This document shows positions 17,247 to 25,778 of a stretch of 64,000 nt of DNA, in pieces. The notes beneath the pieces are model-generated. The model saw only the letters and a list, made by a program, of their open reading frames with translations. It was not told the DNA's origin and did no database searches. The DNA is taken from contig JAAEZH010000004.1 of NCBI GenBank assembly GCA_018222965.1, positions 94,522-158,521 on the forward strand, written 5' to 3'. The stretch comes from Bacteroidota bacterium (lineage in GTDB: Bacteria > Bacteroidota > Bacteroidia > Chitinophagales > Saprospiraceae). Every line of letters begins with the position of its first letter. Positions within the stretch are counted from its first letter, which is position 1. A program made the position numbers and the translations under genes.

Positions 17247-17732
17247 ATGACAAAATCAACAACTAAATTAAAGCCCCTTGACTGGCTGCTGGAGATTTTG
17301 GGTTTATTGGGGTTGCTTGCTCTTTGTGCGCTTGTTTTAAATAATATTGGCAGCTTACCGGATGCTATTCCCCGGCACTACAATCTGGCCGGAGAGCCCG
17401 ATCGGATGGGAAACAAAAACACATTATGGTTTCTACTGGGAATAGGCGTGTTTTTATATGCGCTGTTGCATCTCCTGGGCAGAAATCCCGGATACGTGAA
17501 TCTTCCGGTAAAAGTGGTTCCAGGCGAGGAAGCAAAGTATTATGCGCTGGCAGCCCGGATGACCCGTATGTTGAAAGCCATTGCTCTTTGTATGATGGCA
17601 TATATCGCTTACGCAACCCTTCAAACTGCCAAAGGAGAAATGAATGGATTGGGAGGATATTTTAGCCCTGTTTTGGTAATTGTTTTATTGGCTGTAGTGG
17701 GGTGGTTTTGGTATAGGGTTAAGAGCGTTTAG
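17247..17732 (+). CDS. DUF1648 membrane protein
   Basis: 161 residues with four predicted membrane helices (about residues 14-36, 61-77, 110-127 and 139-156). The loop after the first helix carries the DUF1648 signature LPDAIPRHYNLAGEPDRMGNK, which is also found at the start of SdpI-type immunity proteins and related membrane proteins. The SdpI C-terminal half is absent, so this is a stand-alone DUF1648 protein. Function unknown. It ends 21 bp before the convergent UspA gene. Confidence 0.75.
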   Translation: MTKSTTKLKPLDWLLEILGLLGLLALCALVLNNIGSLPDAIPRHYNLAGEPDRMGNKNTLWFLLGIGVFLYALLHLLGRNPGYVNLPVKVVPGEEAKYYALAARMTRMLKAIALCMMAYIAYATLQTAKGEMNGLGGYFSPVLVIVLLAVVGWFWYRVKSV

Positions 17733-17753
17733 AGATGAGAGGGTATTTTTAGT

Positions 17754-18575
17754 TTAAGGTTTTGCTTTCTCCGGTAGGACCAGAAATGGCGTTTTATTCA
17801 TGTAGGCCCGACTTTTGGTAAAGCTTCTGCCGAGTAGTTTATCGAAAAAGCCCTTCTCGCGTCTGACCATACACAAGAGGTCAAACTCATTTTCCTCCAT
17901 AAAAGATTTAATGCTTTCATTGACACTGTTCTTTTTGGGTATTTCCGTATAGACGGCATCAATGTCTTTTAGGAAGCTGAGGTCTCGTTGAGTATTTGCA
18001 GTTGCGGTGTTTGTCTGTACAGACAGGATCGAGACTTCCGAGGAAAATTGGCGGGCTATTTTTTCCAGGGGAGTTAGGGTGCCGGCTGAAATATCGTTAT
18101 GGTCAACCGCCAAAGCAATTTTCCTGAATGCGGAAAAACTAAAGTTAGGCGGAATAATCAGGATTGGCACCTTGCTGGTTTCCAGAGCGGTTACTGCCAC
18201 ACTCCCAAAAATTACTTTTCCCAGGCCTGTGGCTCCTTTGCTTCCCATTACAATCAAATCGATATAATTGTCGACCACTTTTTCCCGAAACAAGGTGTGC
18301 AGGCTGCATTCTTTAACGGTAGTATGGACGGTAATCTTTTGCTGTGCTATTTTTTCAGCAAACCTCAAACGAGCATATTTCATTTGCTTCTCCAGATTCT
18401 TAACGTAGGGCTGCTCGTTGGGAGGGAAGTCCCAGTTGTAGTCTACTTTTTTATGGAAGTGAAAAGCATGATACAAGAAAATTTCACTATCGAAAGCCTC
18501 CGCAATGCCAAGCGCAAAATCCATTGCGTTATCGGCAACAGGGGAAAAATCAGTAGGAACAAGAATCTTTTTCAT
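17754..18575 (-). CDS. Tandem universal stress protein (UspA family)
   Basis: 273 residues made of two UspA folds. The first (residues 1-145) begins KKILVPTDFSPVADNAMDFA and has the ATP-binding signature MGSKGATGLGKVIFGS followed by VPILIIP. The second (150-273) starts FRKIALAVDHNDI but lacks the glycine-rich nucleotide motif, ending LLCMVRREKGFF and TPFLVLPE. Tandem Usp proteins with one binding and one degenerate half are common in Bacteroidota and are linked to stress survival. Monocistronic. Confidence 0.88.
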   Translation of the reverse strand: MKKILVPTDFSPVADNAMDFALGIAEAFDSEIFLYHAFHFHKKVDYNWDFPPNEQPYVKNLEKQMKYARLRFAEKIAQQKITVHTTVKECSLHTLFREKVVDNYIDLIVMGSKGATGLGKVIFGSVAVTALETSKVPILIIPPNFSFSAFRKIALAVDHNDISAGTLTPLEKIARQFSSEVSILSVQTNTATANTQRDLSFLKDIDAVYTEIPKKNSVNESIKSFMEENEFDLLCMVRREKGFFDKLLGRSFTKSRAYMNKTPFLVLPEKAKP

Positions 18576-18700
18576 CCGGCAACTTAATGTAAACGTGAAG
18601 GATTTTAATGCCCAGGCTAATCAAACAATCTAATATAATGATAGTATTACTATTGTTCAAAGAAAGCTGATATTTTGCCGGCTTGTTGTGCCTGTATCTT

Positions 18701-20962
18701 CTATCTTCCTGCTTTCACCACTCTCGTGCTTTCCAGCACTTTTCCTGTTTTTTTATCGCTGATGCGAATGAAATAAATGCCTCCTGGCCAATTGTTGGTC
18801 GAAAGTGTCAATTCCGGTCCATTGGCTTCAGACTGATGTTCCAGTCTTTTTCCGGCCAGATCATAAACTTCTATTTGTAATTGATTCCATGGGGTTTCTC
18901 CGATCTGAGCGATGTATAATTGCTCCCTTACCGGATTTGGGTGGATGCTAAATAATGGTTCTACTTCATCTACCCGTACACTTCGTGTTTCGGTAAATTG
19001 GAAAGAACCATCCTGGTCGACCTGGCGGATCCTGAAATAATGGATGCCGGAGCGAGCAGGTTTATAAGTATGGGCGTAAGTGAGTAACTTTTGGCTTTCA
19101 CCGGCTGCATCAATTTGGGCTGCCGGCATAAAGTTTACACCGTCCAGGCTGTGTTGCACCTCAAAAAAGTCGCTGTTTTCTTCGACGGCAGTTTCCCAGA
19201 AAAGCAGGATGTCATTCCCCGTAAGGGCAGCTTCAAAACGCGTAAATTCAACCGGTAATGGTGCCTGAGTAGCCAGGATCTCCACAGAAGCCCGATTGGC
19301 ACCGCTGCATAATCCCGGGTTTATGGCAGTCGATGTTGGGTCAAGGGTAATGGTGATCGTCCCGTCGGTAATCCAGGAATTATAGTTTGCCACTGTAGAA
19401 GTAAAGCAAATTCGGTTGGGGATTTCACAGTCATTCGAAGGCGGCGTGAATCCCAGGCTGTTGCCCGATTCATCCAACACATCAAAGGTTTCGGAAGCGG
19501 CATTGTGATCGCCTCTGTACACCACACAAATCTCCACTTCCCCGCCGGGATTTAAGGGCGTAAAAGTCTCGGTAATATTAATAACCGTCGTGTTGCCCGG
19601 CCCGCCACTGGTACTGGGATTGTAATTGGCCGAAGCCTGATACAGGCTACAGCTTCCGCTGCAATTTACAGGCACCCGAAAGGGATCTACCAGGCAGGCT
19701 GAACGATCGAGGAGGTAGGCATTATTGGCTTCGTCGGTATTGCCAATGGAGGAACCGGTCGGGTCTCCATTGTAGTTGACATCCGGATTGGAGAAATGCG
19801 GAATACGCGTACAGTTAAACCCATTATCAGAACATTGGGAGTTGTAGGCCATGGTGGTGCGCCATTGCTCGGAAGAAGAGCCGCCAATACCGTCCGGATT
19901 TACCCAGCCCCAGGCATAATCGCATACATTGGAGGGGGTAGAACCATAAGCATACCGATCGTGCCGGAACCCCATATTGTGCCCGATTTCGTGCGAAAGC
20001 GATTTGTTAAAAACAAGGCAAATATCATCTACTACGCTAAAGGCGGTACTCGATGAAAAAACATTGGTATTCGTATTTACATTCCCATAACCACAGCCAC
20101 CGTCATCAATTACCAGAGAAACCAAATCCGCATAATAAGCGTCTCGCCAGTCGTAGACTTCGTCCATAAAGCCATCGTCAGCATCCCGCAGCCGTGGCAG
20201 CTCGGTGGTAATGTCTCCGGATTCCGTATAGCTGACTGCCGCCGAATGTACCAGGGCATATTCATGAATGATATTGCTGTTGTCGCAAATGGTATTCAAT
20301 TCGGCGACAGCCAAAGCAATGGCCGATTGTGCTGCTGCGTCTGAACCTCCCAGTGCCGAACGGGCATCTGTAGTATAAACGACCATTACATCCAGTGTCA
20401 GAGAGGCGCATGTAGCACCTGCCTCACATACTCCAACGATCTTTTGTGCAAGGGGTGTTTCCGGCTGGTTTTGAAATATTTGGGTTGAAGGGTCTTTCTC
20501 GCAGTTCTCATCCATGACGCCCCCATTGTCAATCTGTATCAACTGGTAAGCGGTGCTTTCGGGCATTGGTCGTATGGCAAAATGCTGGCCGGCATCGGTT
20601 TGTATCTTGCCCCAAAAAATGCCGTCGGTCTGGGCAAATAAGGCATAGCCATATTTTTGGTCTTCCAGTTTTCCTACCCAAACTTCCGATCCGTTGGGGT
20701 GGTATTCTGTTCGTTGCCTTTCGGCGAATAGCGTTAGGTCGGGGAAGAGATTTAGAGCCAGTTTATCGGCATTCTGCCAGTCCTGAAGTTCAACTTCTGC
20801 TGCCCGGATTAATGTGTATTCATCCAGTTCAGGATCTGTGGTTTTCCAGACCGGATCCGATATGGATTTTTTGATAAGGGCCTGGTAATCCTGTTGGGCA
20901 AAGAAAGGAAAGGGAAGGGCTAGTAGCAATAGCCCCAGGAGGTAATTGACGGTTGTTTGCAT
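18701..20962 (-). CDS. Secreted reprolysin-like zinc metalloprotease with T9SS sorting domain
   Basis: 753 residues. Signal peptide (residues 1-22, ending FFAQ). A propeptide-like region runs to about 185. The metalloprotease domain (190-425) has the zinc site HEIGHNMGFRHD (324-335), an M12B/M43-type motif, with paired cysteines around it. A beta-sandwich domain of about 150 residues follows, then a fibronectin-like strand region (PLPVEFTRFEAAL) and a C-terminal T9SS type A sorting domain (from about 675, FSIHPNPVREQLYIAQ, ending GKVLESTRVVKAGR). T9SS would export it across the outer membrane, where it is released or attached to A-LPS. The likely role is extracellular protein degradation. Confidence 0.9.
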   Translation of the reverse strand: MQTTVNYLLGLLLLALPFPFFAQQDYQALIKKSISDPVWKTTDPELDEYTLIRAAEVELQDWQNADKLALNLFPDLTLFAERQRTEYHPNGSEVWVGKLEDQKYGYALFAQTDGIFWGKIQTDAGQHFAIRPMPESTAYQLIQIDNGGVMDENCEKDPSTQIFQNQPETPLAQKIVGVCEAGATCASLTLDVMVVYTTDARSALGGSDAAAQSAIALAVAELNTICDNSNIIHEYALVHSAAVSYTESGDITTELPRLRDADDGFMDEVYDWRDAYYADLVSLVIDDGGCGYGNVNTNTNVFSSSTAFSVVDDICLVFNKSLSHEIGHNMGFRHDRYAYGSTPSNVCDYAWGWVNPDGIGGSSSEQWRTTMAYNSQCSDNGFNCTRIPHFSNPDVNYNGDPTGSSIGNTDEANNAYLLDRSACLVDPFRVPVNCSGSCSLYQASANYNPSTSGGPGNTTVINITETFTPLNPGGEVEICVVYRGDHNAASETFDVLDESGNSLGFTPPSNDCEIPNRICFTSTVANYNSWITDGTITITLDPTSTAINPGLCSGANRASVEILATQAPLPVEFTRFEAALTGNDILLFWETAVEENSDFFEVQHSLDGVNFMPAAQIDAAGESQKLLTYAHTYKPARSGIHYFRIRQVDQDGSFQFTETRSVRVDEVEPLFSIHPNPVREQLYIAQIGETPWNQLQIEVYDLAGKRLEHQSEANGPELTLSTNNWPGGIYFIRISDKKTGKVLESTRVVKAGR

Positions 20963-21340
20963 GCTTGATGGATTGCTGCTTTATAATGGCTTTCACGGAA
21001 TAAACAGATGATGCTCTGTATTACTCAGAGAAGGCTGGCAACTGATTAGCTGCCTGAAAATAAATCATTATTTCGGTTTCGACCTAAATTCGGATGTGTG
21101 CAAGGTGGGGGAGGAAGCTTGCTCCGGATTTAGGGGCGTTTGAGGGGTGTTAGGTAAAGGTACGGTTTTTGCACATTGATGTGCTGAGCTTCCTGTTTTG
21201 TTTATTGAGTGGTGTCATTCTGTCGGGGATGCGCCGTTTTTTGTTTGCGACTTTCGTCGAATGATGCTTCAAAATCAATTTGGCTGCTTTCTTCTCAGGA
21301 ATCATTTGGTACTGCCCACCGGGTGGTGTAACTTGCCTCA
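20963..21340. other. 378-bp divergent intergenic region
   Basis: It separates the metalloprotease (minus) from the LolC-like permease (plus) and must hold both promoters. No exact TAnnTTTG box, repeat element or RNA gene was seen. A minus-strand ORF that enters from the permease gene (21150-21401) has no features of a real protein and is treated as chance. Confidence 0.5.
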
Positions 21341-22564
21341 ATGAATTGGCCACTGCGCATAGCTCGTCGTTATTTGTTTGCCCGGAAATCCACCAATGCA
21401 ATCAACATCATTACCGGAATCTCCATCCTGGGGATTACTATTGGTACAGCTGCGCTGATACTCGTTTTATCTGTTTTTAATGGATTTGAGGATTTGATTA
21501 CCGGCCTGTTTAGCAATTTTAATCCGGATATTAAGGTCGTGCCTGCCAAAGGGAAAACCTTTGAGCCTGACTCCATTCAGCTTTCCGAAATTTGGAAACT
21601 GGAAGGGGTGGAAACCGTTTCTCAGACGTTGGAAGAGGTGGCTTTCTTTGAATATGAGAACAGCCAGGATTTTGGCATCTTGAAAGGAGTCGATCAATAT
21701 TTTAATCAGGTTACCGGAATTGATTCTACCGTCCGGGAAGGGCGTTATGCTTTTCGGGACGATGGTCGGGATTTTGCGGTTTTGGGTGTAGGAATGCGCA
21801 ATAAGTTATCGGTCAATCTGGGTAAGGTGTTGTCGACTGTATCGGTGTACATGCCGAAGCAAAAGCGCGTGGGGCCACTGGAGAATCAGTTTCGAAAGAA
21901 GTTTGTATATCCGGCCGGCACTTTTGTAATCCAGCAGGATTTTGACAATCAATACGTATTGGTGTCTCTGGATTTTGCCCGATCTTTGATGAGCATGCCA
22001 AATATGGTAAGCTCCCTGGAGATTAAAATAAAACCGGGGGCGAGTGAGCACCGGGTTCAGGCTGGCGTTGAAGCCATCATGGGACCGGAATTTTTGGTTC
22101 GCAACCGTTATCAGCAAGATGAAGCTTTTCTGAAGTTGATGAATATAGAGAAATGGATGAGTTACGCCATTCTCTCCCTCACTTTATTGCTGGTTGCTTT
22201 CAATATGATCGGTGCTCTTTGGATGATCGTTTTGGAAAAGCAAAAGGATATATCTATCCTTAAATCCATGGGTGCCACAGATAAGGGGGTGCGTAATATT
22301 TTCCTTTCACAAGGGCTCCTGCTTTGTTTTGTGGGGATGGTATTGGGTTATCTGGTTGCCGTGGGACTGTATTTGATCCACGTAAACCTACCCAACGGAC
22401 TGGTATCCATCCCGCAGGGGTTTGTGGTCACGGCTTATCCGATCAGTCTCCGGTCTGTCGACTTCTTCGTAATTGCTATTACGGTCATTTCTATTGGTTT
22501 TCTGGCTTCCTGGCTCCCGGCCAGGCGGGCGATGCGTGTTCCTGCTATTATTCGGGAAGAATAG
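21341..22564 (+). CDS. FtsX/LolC-type ABC transporter permease
   Basis: 407 residues. One N-terminal helix (ITGISILGITIGTAALILVLSVFNGFE, about 23-49) is followed by a ~210-residue periplasmic domain and three C-terminal helices (about 272-298, 320-345 and 367-392), the MacB/FtsX topology. The LSVFNGFE end of the first helix and the MSYAILSLTLLLVAFNMIG segment are typical of the lipoprotein-releasing LolC/LolE subgroup. In that system the permease extracts mature lipoproteins from the inner membrane and hands them to LolA. No ATPase gene is adjacent, so LolD would have to be encoded elsewhere. Confidence 0.82.
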   Translation: MNWPLRIARRYLFARKSTNAINIITGISILGITIGTAALILVLSVFNGFEDLITGLFSNFNPDIKVVPAKGKTFEPDSIQLSEIWKLEGVETVSQTLEEVAFFEYENSQDFGILKGVDQYFNQVTGIDSTVREGRYAFRDDGRDFAVLGVGMRNKLSVNLGKVLSTVSVYMPKQKRVGPLENQFRKKFVYPAGTFVIQQDFDNQYVLVSLDFARSLMSMPNMVSSLEIKIKPGASEHRVQAGVEAIMGPEFLVRNRYQQDEAFLKLMNIEKWMSYAILSLTLLLVAFNMIGALWMIVLEKQKDISILKSMGATDKGVRNIFLSQGLLLCFVGMVLGYLVAVGLYLIHVNLPNGLVSIPQGFVVTAYPISLRSVDFFVIAITVISIGFLASWLPARRAMRVPAIIREE

Positions 22565-22632
22565 GAGGTGGAATTTTATAATTCTTAGTTTTTAATGTAG
22601 AATTTTGAATGGCCATTCCTTTGCCTCCAACT

Positions 22633-22650
22633 TCCCTATAGTTATCGGGA
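22633..22650. repeat. 18-bp palindrome, imperfect copy (TCCCGATA family)
   Basis: TCCCTATAGTTATCGGGA. The arms match the family palindrome with one mismatch. Two better copies are at 34843-34860 and 46646-46663. Here it directly abuts the ~140-bp repeat. Confidence 0.5.
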
Positions 22651-22791
22651 TCACACAGAGAAGGGGAGAAGGGGAGTGAAATCGTTTTATTTGTTTGAGG
22701 TGTTTAACTCGTTTTACAAGTGGATTCCTAATTTCAATTGTGGTTTAAAATCATAGTAGTTTCTCCCAGATGCCGAAAGTCAGATTGCTGA
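22651..22791 (+). repeat. Dispersed intergenic repeat, copy A
   Basis: Begins TCACACAGAGAA and ends CAGATTGCTGA. The same sequence in reverse complement, with few changes, is at 27518-27648. It contains four units of a 9-bp degenerate repeat at 22686-22721 (CGTTTTATT, TGTTTGAGG, TGTTTAACT, CGTTTTACA). Copy B has three units, so the copies differ by one whole 9-bp unit. Confidence 0.75.
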
Positions 22792-22863
22792 TTGCGCTGT
22801 TGCATTGGTTTTAAACCAACCAACCAGCTAACGAGCCAGCCAACTAACCAACTATCCATTTTG

Positions 22864-22871
22864 TATATTTG
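22864..22871 (+). promoter_or_regulatory. Bacteroidota-type -7 promoter box
   Basis: TATATTTG, an exact TAnnTTTG match. Transcription would start near 22878, only about 10 nt before the ATG at 22888, which favours the ATG at 22912 as the true start of the next gene. No convincing -33 TTTG. Confidence 0.4.
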
Positions 22872-22911
22872 TCGGTTCAAAAAATAAATGGCGAAGCCAG
22901 GTGTTATCAAT

Positions 22912-23265
22912 ATGGAAGAATGGGCAATAGATTTTGAGTGGTTGCGGGTGCGTCATCTGGTAAAAGACCAGTTGGGTCGCAAGGATTTGCCCGATTTGAA
23001 TGCCATTCTGTTTTTGATTGGAGTGCAGGAGTTGGGGCGCTGGAAAGCGCGTTTTACCAAGGAGGAAAAACAGGACCTGATGCATATCGCGGTTTGTCGT
23101 TTATTGAGTTACGACGACTATTATGTATTTAAAGGGCGGGATGCAGATGGCTGGCCTCACTACGAACAAGTTCGCCCGTTTAAAGTTAAGGGGGTGAGAG
23201 ATCAGTCGGTAGTGTTGAAAGAGAATGTGATCCGGTACTTTAAGGAGTGGGAGGAAGAGGAGTAA
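22912..23265 (+). CDS. Conserved hypothetical protein
   Basis: 117 residues from ATG 22912 (125 from ATG 22888). Soluble, acidic and helical, rich in Trp and Arg, with WAIDFEWLRVRHLVKDQL near the start, then LNAILFLIGVQELGRW, a CRLLSYDDYY stretch and a final helix ending EWEEEE. I recognise it only as a small protein of a type kept in Bacteroidota; no function is known to me. The later start is preferred because the promoter box at 22864-22871 would leave almost no leader for the earlier ATG. The cyclophilin genes follow 70 bp downstream. Confidence 0.6.
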   Translation: MEEWAIDFEWLRVRHLVKDQLGRKDLPDLNAILFLIGVQELGRWKARFTKEEKQDLMHIAVCRLLSYDDYYVFKGRDADGWPHYEQVRPFKVKGVRDQSVVLKENVIRYFKEWEEEE

Positions 23266-23335
23266 ATAGGTGATAATTTTTAATTATTAGGTTTTAATTG
23301 GGAATAAGGAAGGAGAAAATTTCAAACAAAAGCAT

Positions 23336-23989
23336 ATGAAAAAGTTGATCTTTGGCAGCATCGCTGCTCTTTTTTTGATGGCGAGTTCCTGCGGAGATTC
23401 CACGCGGGTCGCCTTGATCGAAACCGAGTATGGCAACATGAAAGTGGAGCTGTCGGACCTTACTCCACAGCACCGCGACAACTTCGTGAAATTGGTTGAG
23501 GAAGGCTTTTACGATGATTTGTTGTTTCACCGGGTGATTGATGGCTTTATGATTCAGGGTGGGGATCCAAATTCTAAAGATGCGGGCCCGAATGTACCGC
23601 TTGGTAGTGGTGGTCCTGGCTATAAAGTTCCGGCTGAAATCGTTCCGGAGCTTATTCATGTAAAAGGAGCACTCGCCGCTGCCCGTCAGGGAGATCAGGT
23701 AAATCCTCAGAAAGAGAGTTCAGGCTCCCAGTTTTATATTGTACACGGGCAGCCCGTACAAACACAGATGCTTGAACAACTTCAGCGTCAGAAGGGTTAC
23801 GAGTACACCGAGGAGCAATTAGCGGCTTACGCCAACAATCCGGGTACGCCATTTCTTGATCAGGATTATACTGTGTTTGGTATGGTGATCGAAGGAATGG
23901 ATGTGATTGATAAAATTGCTGCAGTACGTACCGCAGCCGGAAACCGTCCGGTAGAGCCAGTGAAGATGAAAATTACGATGATTAGATAA
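23336..23989 (+). CDS. Cyclophilin-type peptidylprolyl isomerase, lipoprotein
   Basis: 217 residues. Lipoprotein signal with Cys19 (FLMASSCGD) tethers it to a membrane facing the periplasm or surface. One cyclophilin domain fills the rest, with the family motifs VELSDLTPQHRDNF, DDLLFHRVIDGFMIQGGDP, a substrate-channel SGSQFYIV and the late DYTVFGMVIEGMDVIDKI. An insert of about 30 residues before the last motif is shared by bacterial envelope cyclophilins. It catalyses cis-trans isomerisation of prolyl bonds. Its stop codon overlaps the start of a second cyclophilin gene (TAATG). Confidence 0.9.
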   Translation: MKKLIFGSIAALFLMASSCGDSTRVALIETEYGNMKVELSDLTPQHRDNFVKLVEEGFYDDLLFHRVIDGFMIQGGDPNSKDAGPNVPLGSGGPGYKVPAEIVPELIHVKGALAAARQGDQVNPQKESSGSQFYIVHGQPVQTQMLEQLQRQKGYEYTEEQLAAYANNPGTPFLDQDYTVFGMVIEGMDVIDKIAAVRTAAGNRPVEPVKMKITMIR

Positions 23990-24915
23990 TGCAGAAATTT
24001 AGCGAACATATCTATGCTCAGCCGGTGATTCCGGTTTTTTTGGTGCTGGCAGGATTGTTTTTTCAGTCCTGTGGGGCTCCGATCTCCCGGTTTAGTATGG
24101 CGGATGATGTTGCCAAACATCCGGTGGCACCGGCTGAGATCGCTTTTGTGAATGAGTCAGAGAAGGCAGAAGCATATTTATGGGATTTTGGCGACGGCCA
24201 GACCAGTACCGAAGCGGCACCTGTGCATCGCTATGCAAATTCCGGTCGGTATGAAGTGCGTCTGGAAGCAATAAGAGGAGACAAAAAGACCCTTACAGAA
24301 GAGGTAGTATATGTAGCTCCCCCCAAGCGGTGTTTGGTGGAAATCCAGACGGATTATGGGAATATGGTTGTCTGGTTATACGATTCAACACCGGAACATC
24401 GAGACAACTTCTATAAGCTGGCTTCGGAGGGATTCTATGACGGGCAGCTCTTTCATCGGGTGATTGCCGGGTTTATGGTTCAGGCAGGCGATCCGAAAAG
24501 CCGGAATGCCAAGCCCAACCAGTCGCTCGGTGGTGGCGGTCCGGGTTATACCCTGCCAGCAGAATTTGTAGATAGTCTGGTGCATATCAAAGGAGCACTT
24601 GCCGCTGCTCGTACACCAGATCAGGTTAATCCGGAGAAGCGATCTTCGGGTTCTCAGTTTTACCTGGTTCAGGGGCGGCCGCAAACCGAAGAATCCCTAA
24701 TAGATGCAGAGGGCCGAAACGGACAGCGATACACGACATTTCAGCGAGAAGCTTATCTTAAGTATGGTGGGTCTCCCCAGTTAGATGGAGAATACACTAT
24801 TTTTGGCAGAGTGATTGAAGGACTCGAGGTGATTGATGCAATAGCCAATCAGGAAACGGGCGCAGGCGACCGCCCCGTCGAAGATATACGTATTAAAGTA
24901 CGACCAATCCACTAA
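23989..24915 (+). CDS. PKD-domain/cyclophilin fusion lipoprotein
   Basis: 308 residues. The signal segment ends in a lipobox-like FFQSCGA (Cys28). A PKD domain follows (about residues 45-105) with the signature [12 protein letters not shown] and a conserved [15 protein letters not shown]. Residues 115-308 are a cyclophilin domain close to the upstream protein ([63 protein letters not shown]). The two genes probably arose by duplication and share a TAATG junction, so they are translationally coupled. PKD domains bind sugars or proteins and would place the isomerase on a target. Confidence 0.88.
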   Translation: MQKFSEHIYAQPVIPVFLVLAGLFFQSCGAPISRFSMADDVAKHPVAPAEIAFVNESEKAEAYLWDFGDGQTSTEAAPVHRYANSGRYEVRLEAIRGDKKTLTEEVVYVAPPKRCLVEIQTDYGNMVVWLYDSTPEHRDNFYKLASEGFYDGQLFHRVIAGFMVQAGDPKSRNAKPNQSLGGGGPGYTLPAEFVDSLVHIKGALAAARTPDQVNPEKRSSGSQFYLVQGRPQTEESLIDAEGRNGQRYTTFQREAYLKYGGSPQLDGEYTIFGRVIEGLEVIDAIANQETGAGDRPVEDIRIKVRPIH

Positions 24916-24989
24916 AGGCTGTTTCCCTTTTAGCTTCCCCACATAGGTAAGCGCCGGGATAACGCCAGGGTAACAAGAACGAAAAACCT

Positions 24990-25766
24990 ATGCAGGAACA
25001 GCAAATTCTTGGAATTGATGTTGGGGCATCGGGCATTAAAGGGGCCATTATAGATGTATCAACCGGAGAACTATTAACCGAACGCCTACGTCTGGAAACG
25101 CCAAAGCCGGCAACACCAGACAGCATGGCTGAAACCGTTGCGGAATTAACCAAAGCGCTGGATTATAAGGGCAATCTTATCGGTGTCGGTTTTCCGGCTA
25201 TTGTGAAAAATGGCAAAGCACAAACTGCTGCTAACATTGATCCCTCCTGGATTGGGGCAGACATTGAAGCTTCTTTTGGAAAGAGTACGGGAAAAAAGGT
25301 GGTTGCGCTAAATGATGCTGATGCTGCCGGACTTGCCTGTGTGAAATTCGGAGTCGGTAAGGGGGTAAAGGGAACATTGATCCTGATTACCATTGGTTCA
25401 GGATTGGGCTCTGCTTTGTTCACAAATGGCCGATTGGTGCACAATACGGAGTTTGGACATATCCATATGAATGGGATGATCGCAGAGCATTATGCCAGTA
25501 GCAATACCCGGAAGAAGGAAGATCTGAGTTGGGAAGAGTGGGGAGCTCGTTTTAATGAATATCTGCACCACATTGAGCGCATTCTTTCTCCCGATCTGAT
25601 CCTTTTGGGCGGGGGAGCCAGCAAAAAGTTTGAGCTGTATGATGAGGTGATTGATGTAAATACAGCCGTAAAACCCGCTGAGTTAAAGAATACAGCCGGA
25701 TCCATTGGGGCAGCTTATTATGCCTGGAAAGTCGCCCAAAAGAAAAAGAAGAAAAAGAAGAAATAG
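24990..25766 (+). CDS. ppgK: Polyphosphate glucokinase (ROK family)
   Basis: 258 residues. ROK-family sugar kinase with the phosphate-binding [11 protein letters not shown] near the N-terminus, IGVGFPAIV, the catalytic-region [10 protein letters not shown], and [11 protein letters not shown], a variant of the T-x-GTGxGSA motif typical of PpgK. EFGHIHM replaces the zinc cluster of other ROK proteins. PpgK phosphorylates glucose using inorganic polyphosphate (often also ATP), the first step of glycolysis. The protein ends in eight consecutive lysines, which is not a general feature of the family. It converges on the TPR gene with a 12-bp gap. Confidence 0.9.
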   Translation: MQEQQILGIDVGASGIKGAIIDVSTGELLTERLRLETPKPATPDSMAETVAELTKALDYKGNLIGVGFPAIVKNGKAQTAANIDPSWIGADIEASFGKSTGKKVVALNDADAAGLACVKFGVGKGVKGTLILITIGSGLGSALFTNGRLVHNTEFGHIHMNGMIAEHYASSNTRKKEDLSWEEWGARFNEYLHHIERILSPDLILLGGGASKKFELYDEVIDVNTAVKPAELKNTAGSIGAAYYAWKVAQKKKKKKKK

Positions 25767-25778
25767 GGTTTGGCAGGT

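Larger units (their letters stand above)
22565..22887. other. 323-bp intergenic region filled with repeats
   Basis: It holds an AT-rich TTAGTTTTTAAT stretch, one copy of the 18-bp palindrome (22633-22650), copy A of the ~140-bp inverted repeat (22651-22791), a degenerate tetranucleotide tract built on CCAA/CTAA (about 22814-22855) and a promoter box (22864-22871). No gene. Confidence 0.6.

Noticed and set aside
21150..21401. 84-codon minus-strand ORF before the LolC-like permease
   Set aside because: It overlaps the permease start, is low-complexity and basic, and has no signal or family pattern.
22600..22860. Possible CRISPR-like array because of regular short repeats
   Set aside because: Units are 9 bp, contiguous and degenerate, without unique spacers; no cas genes are present.
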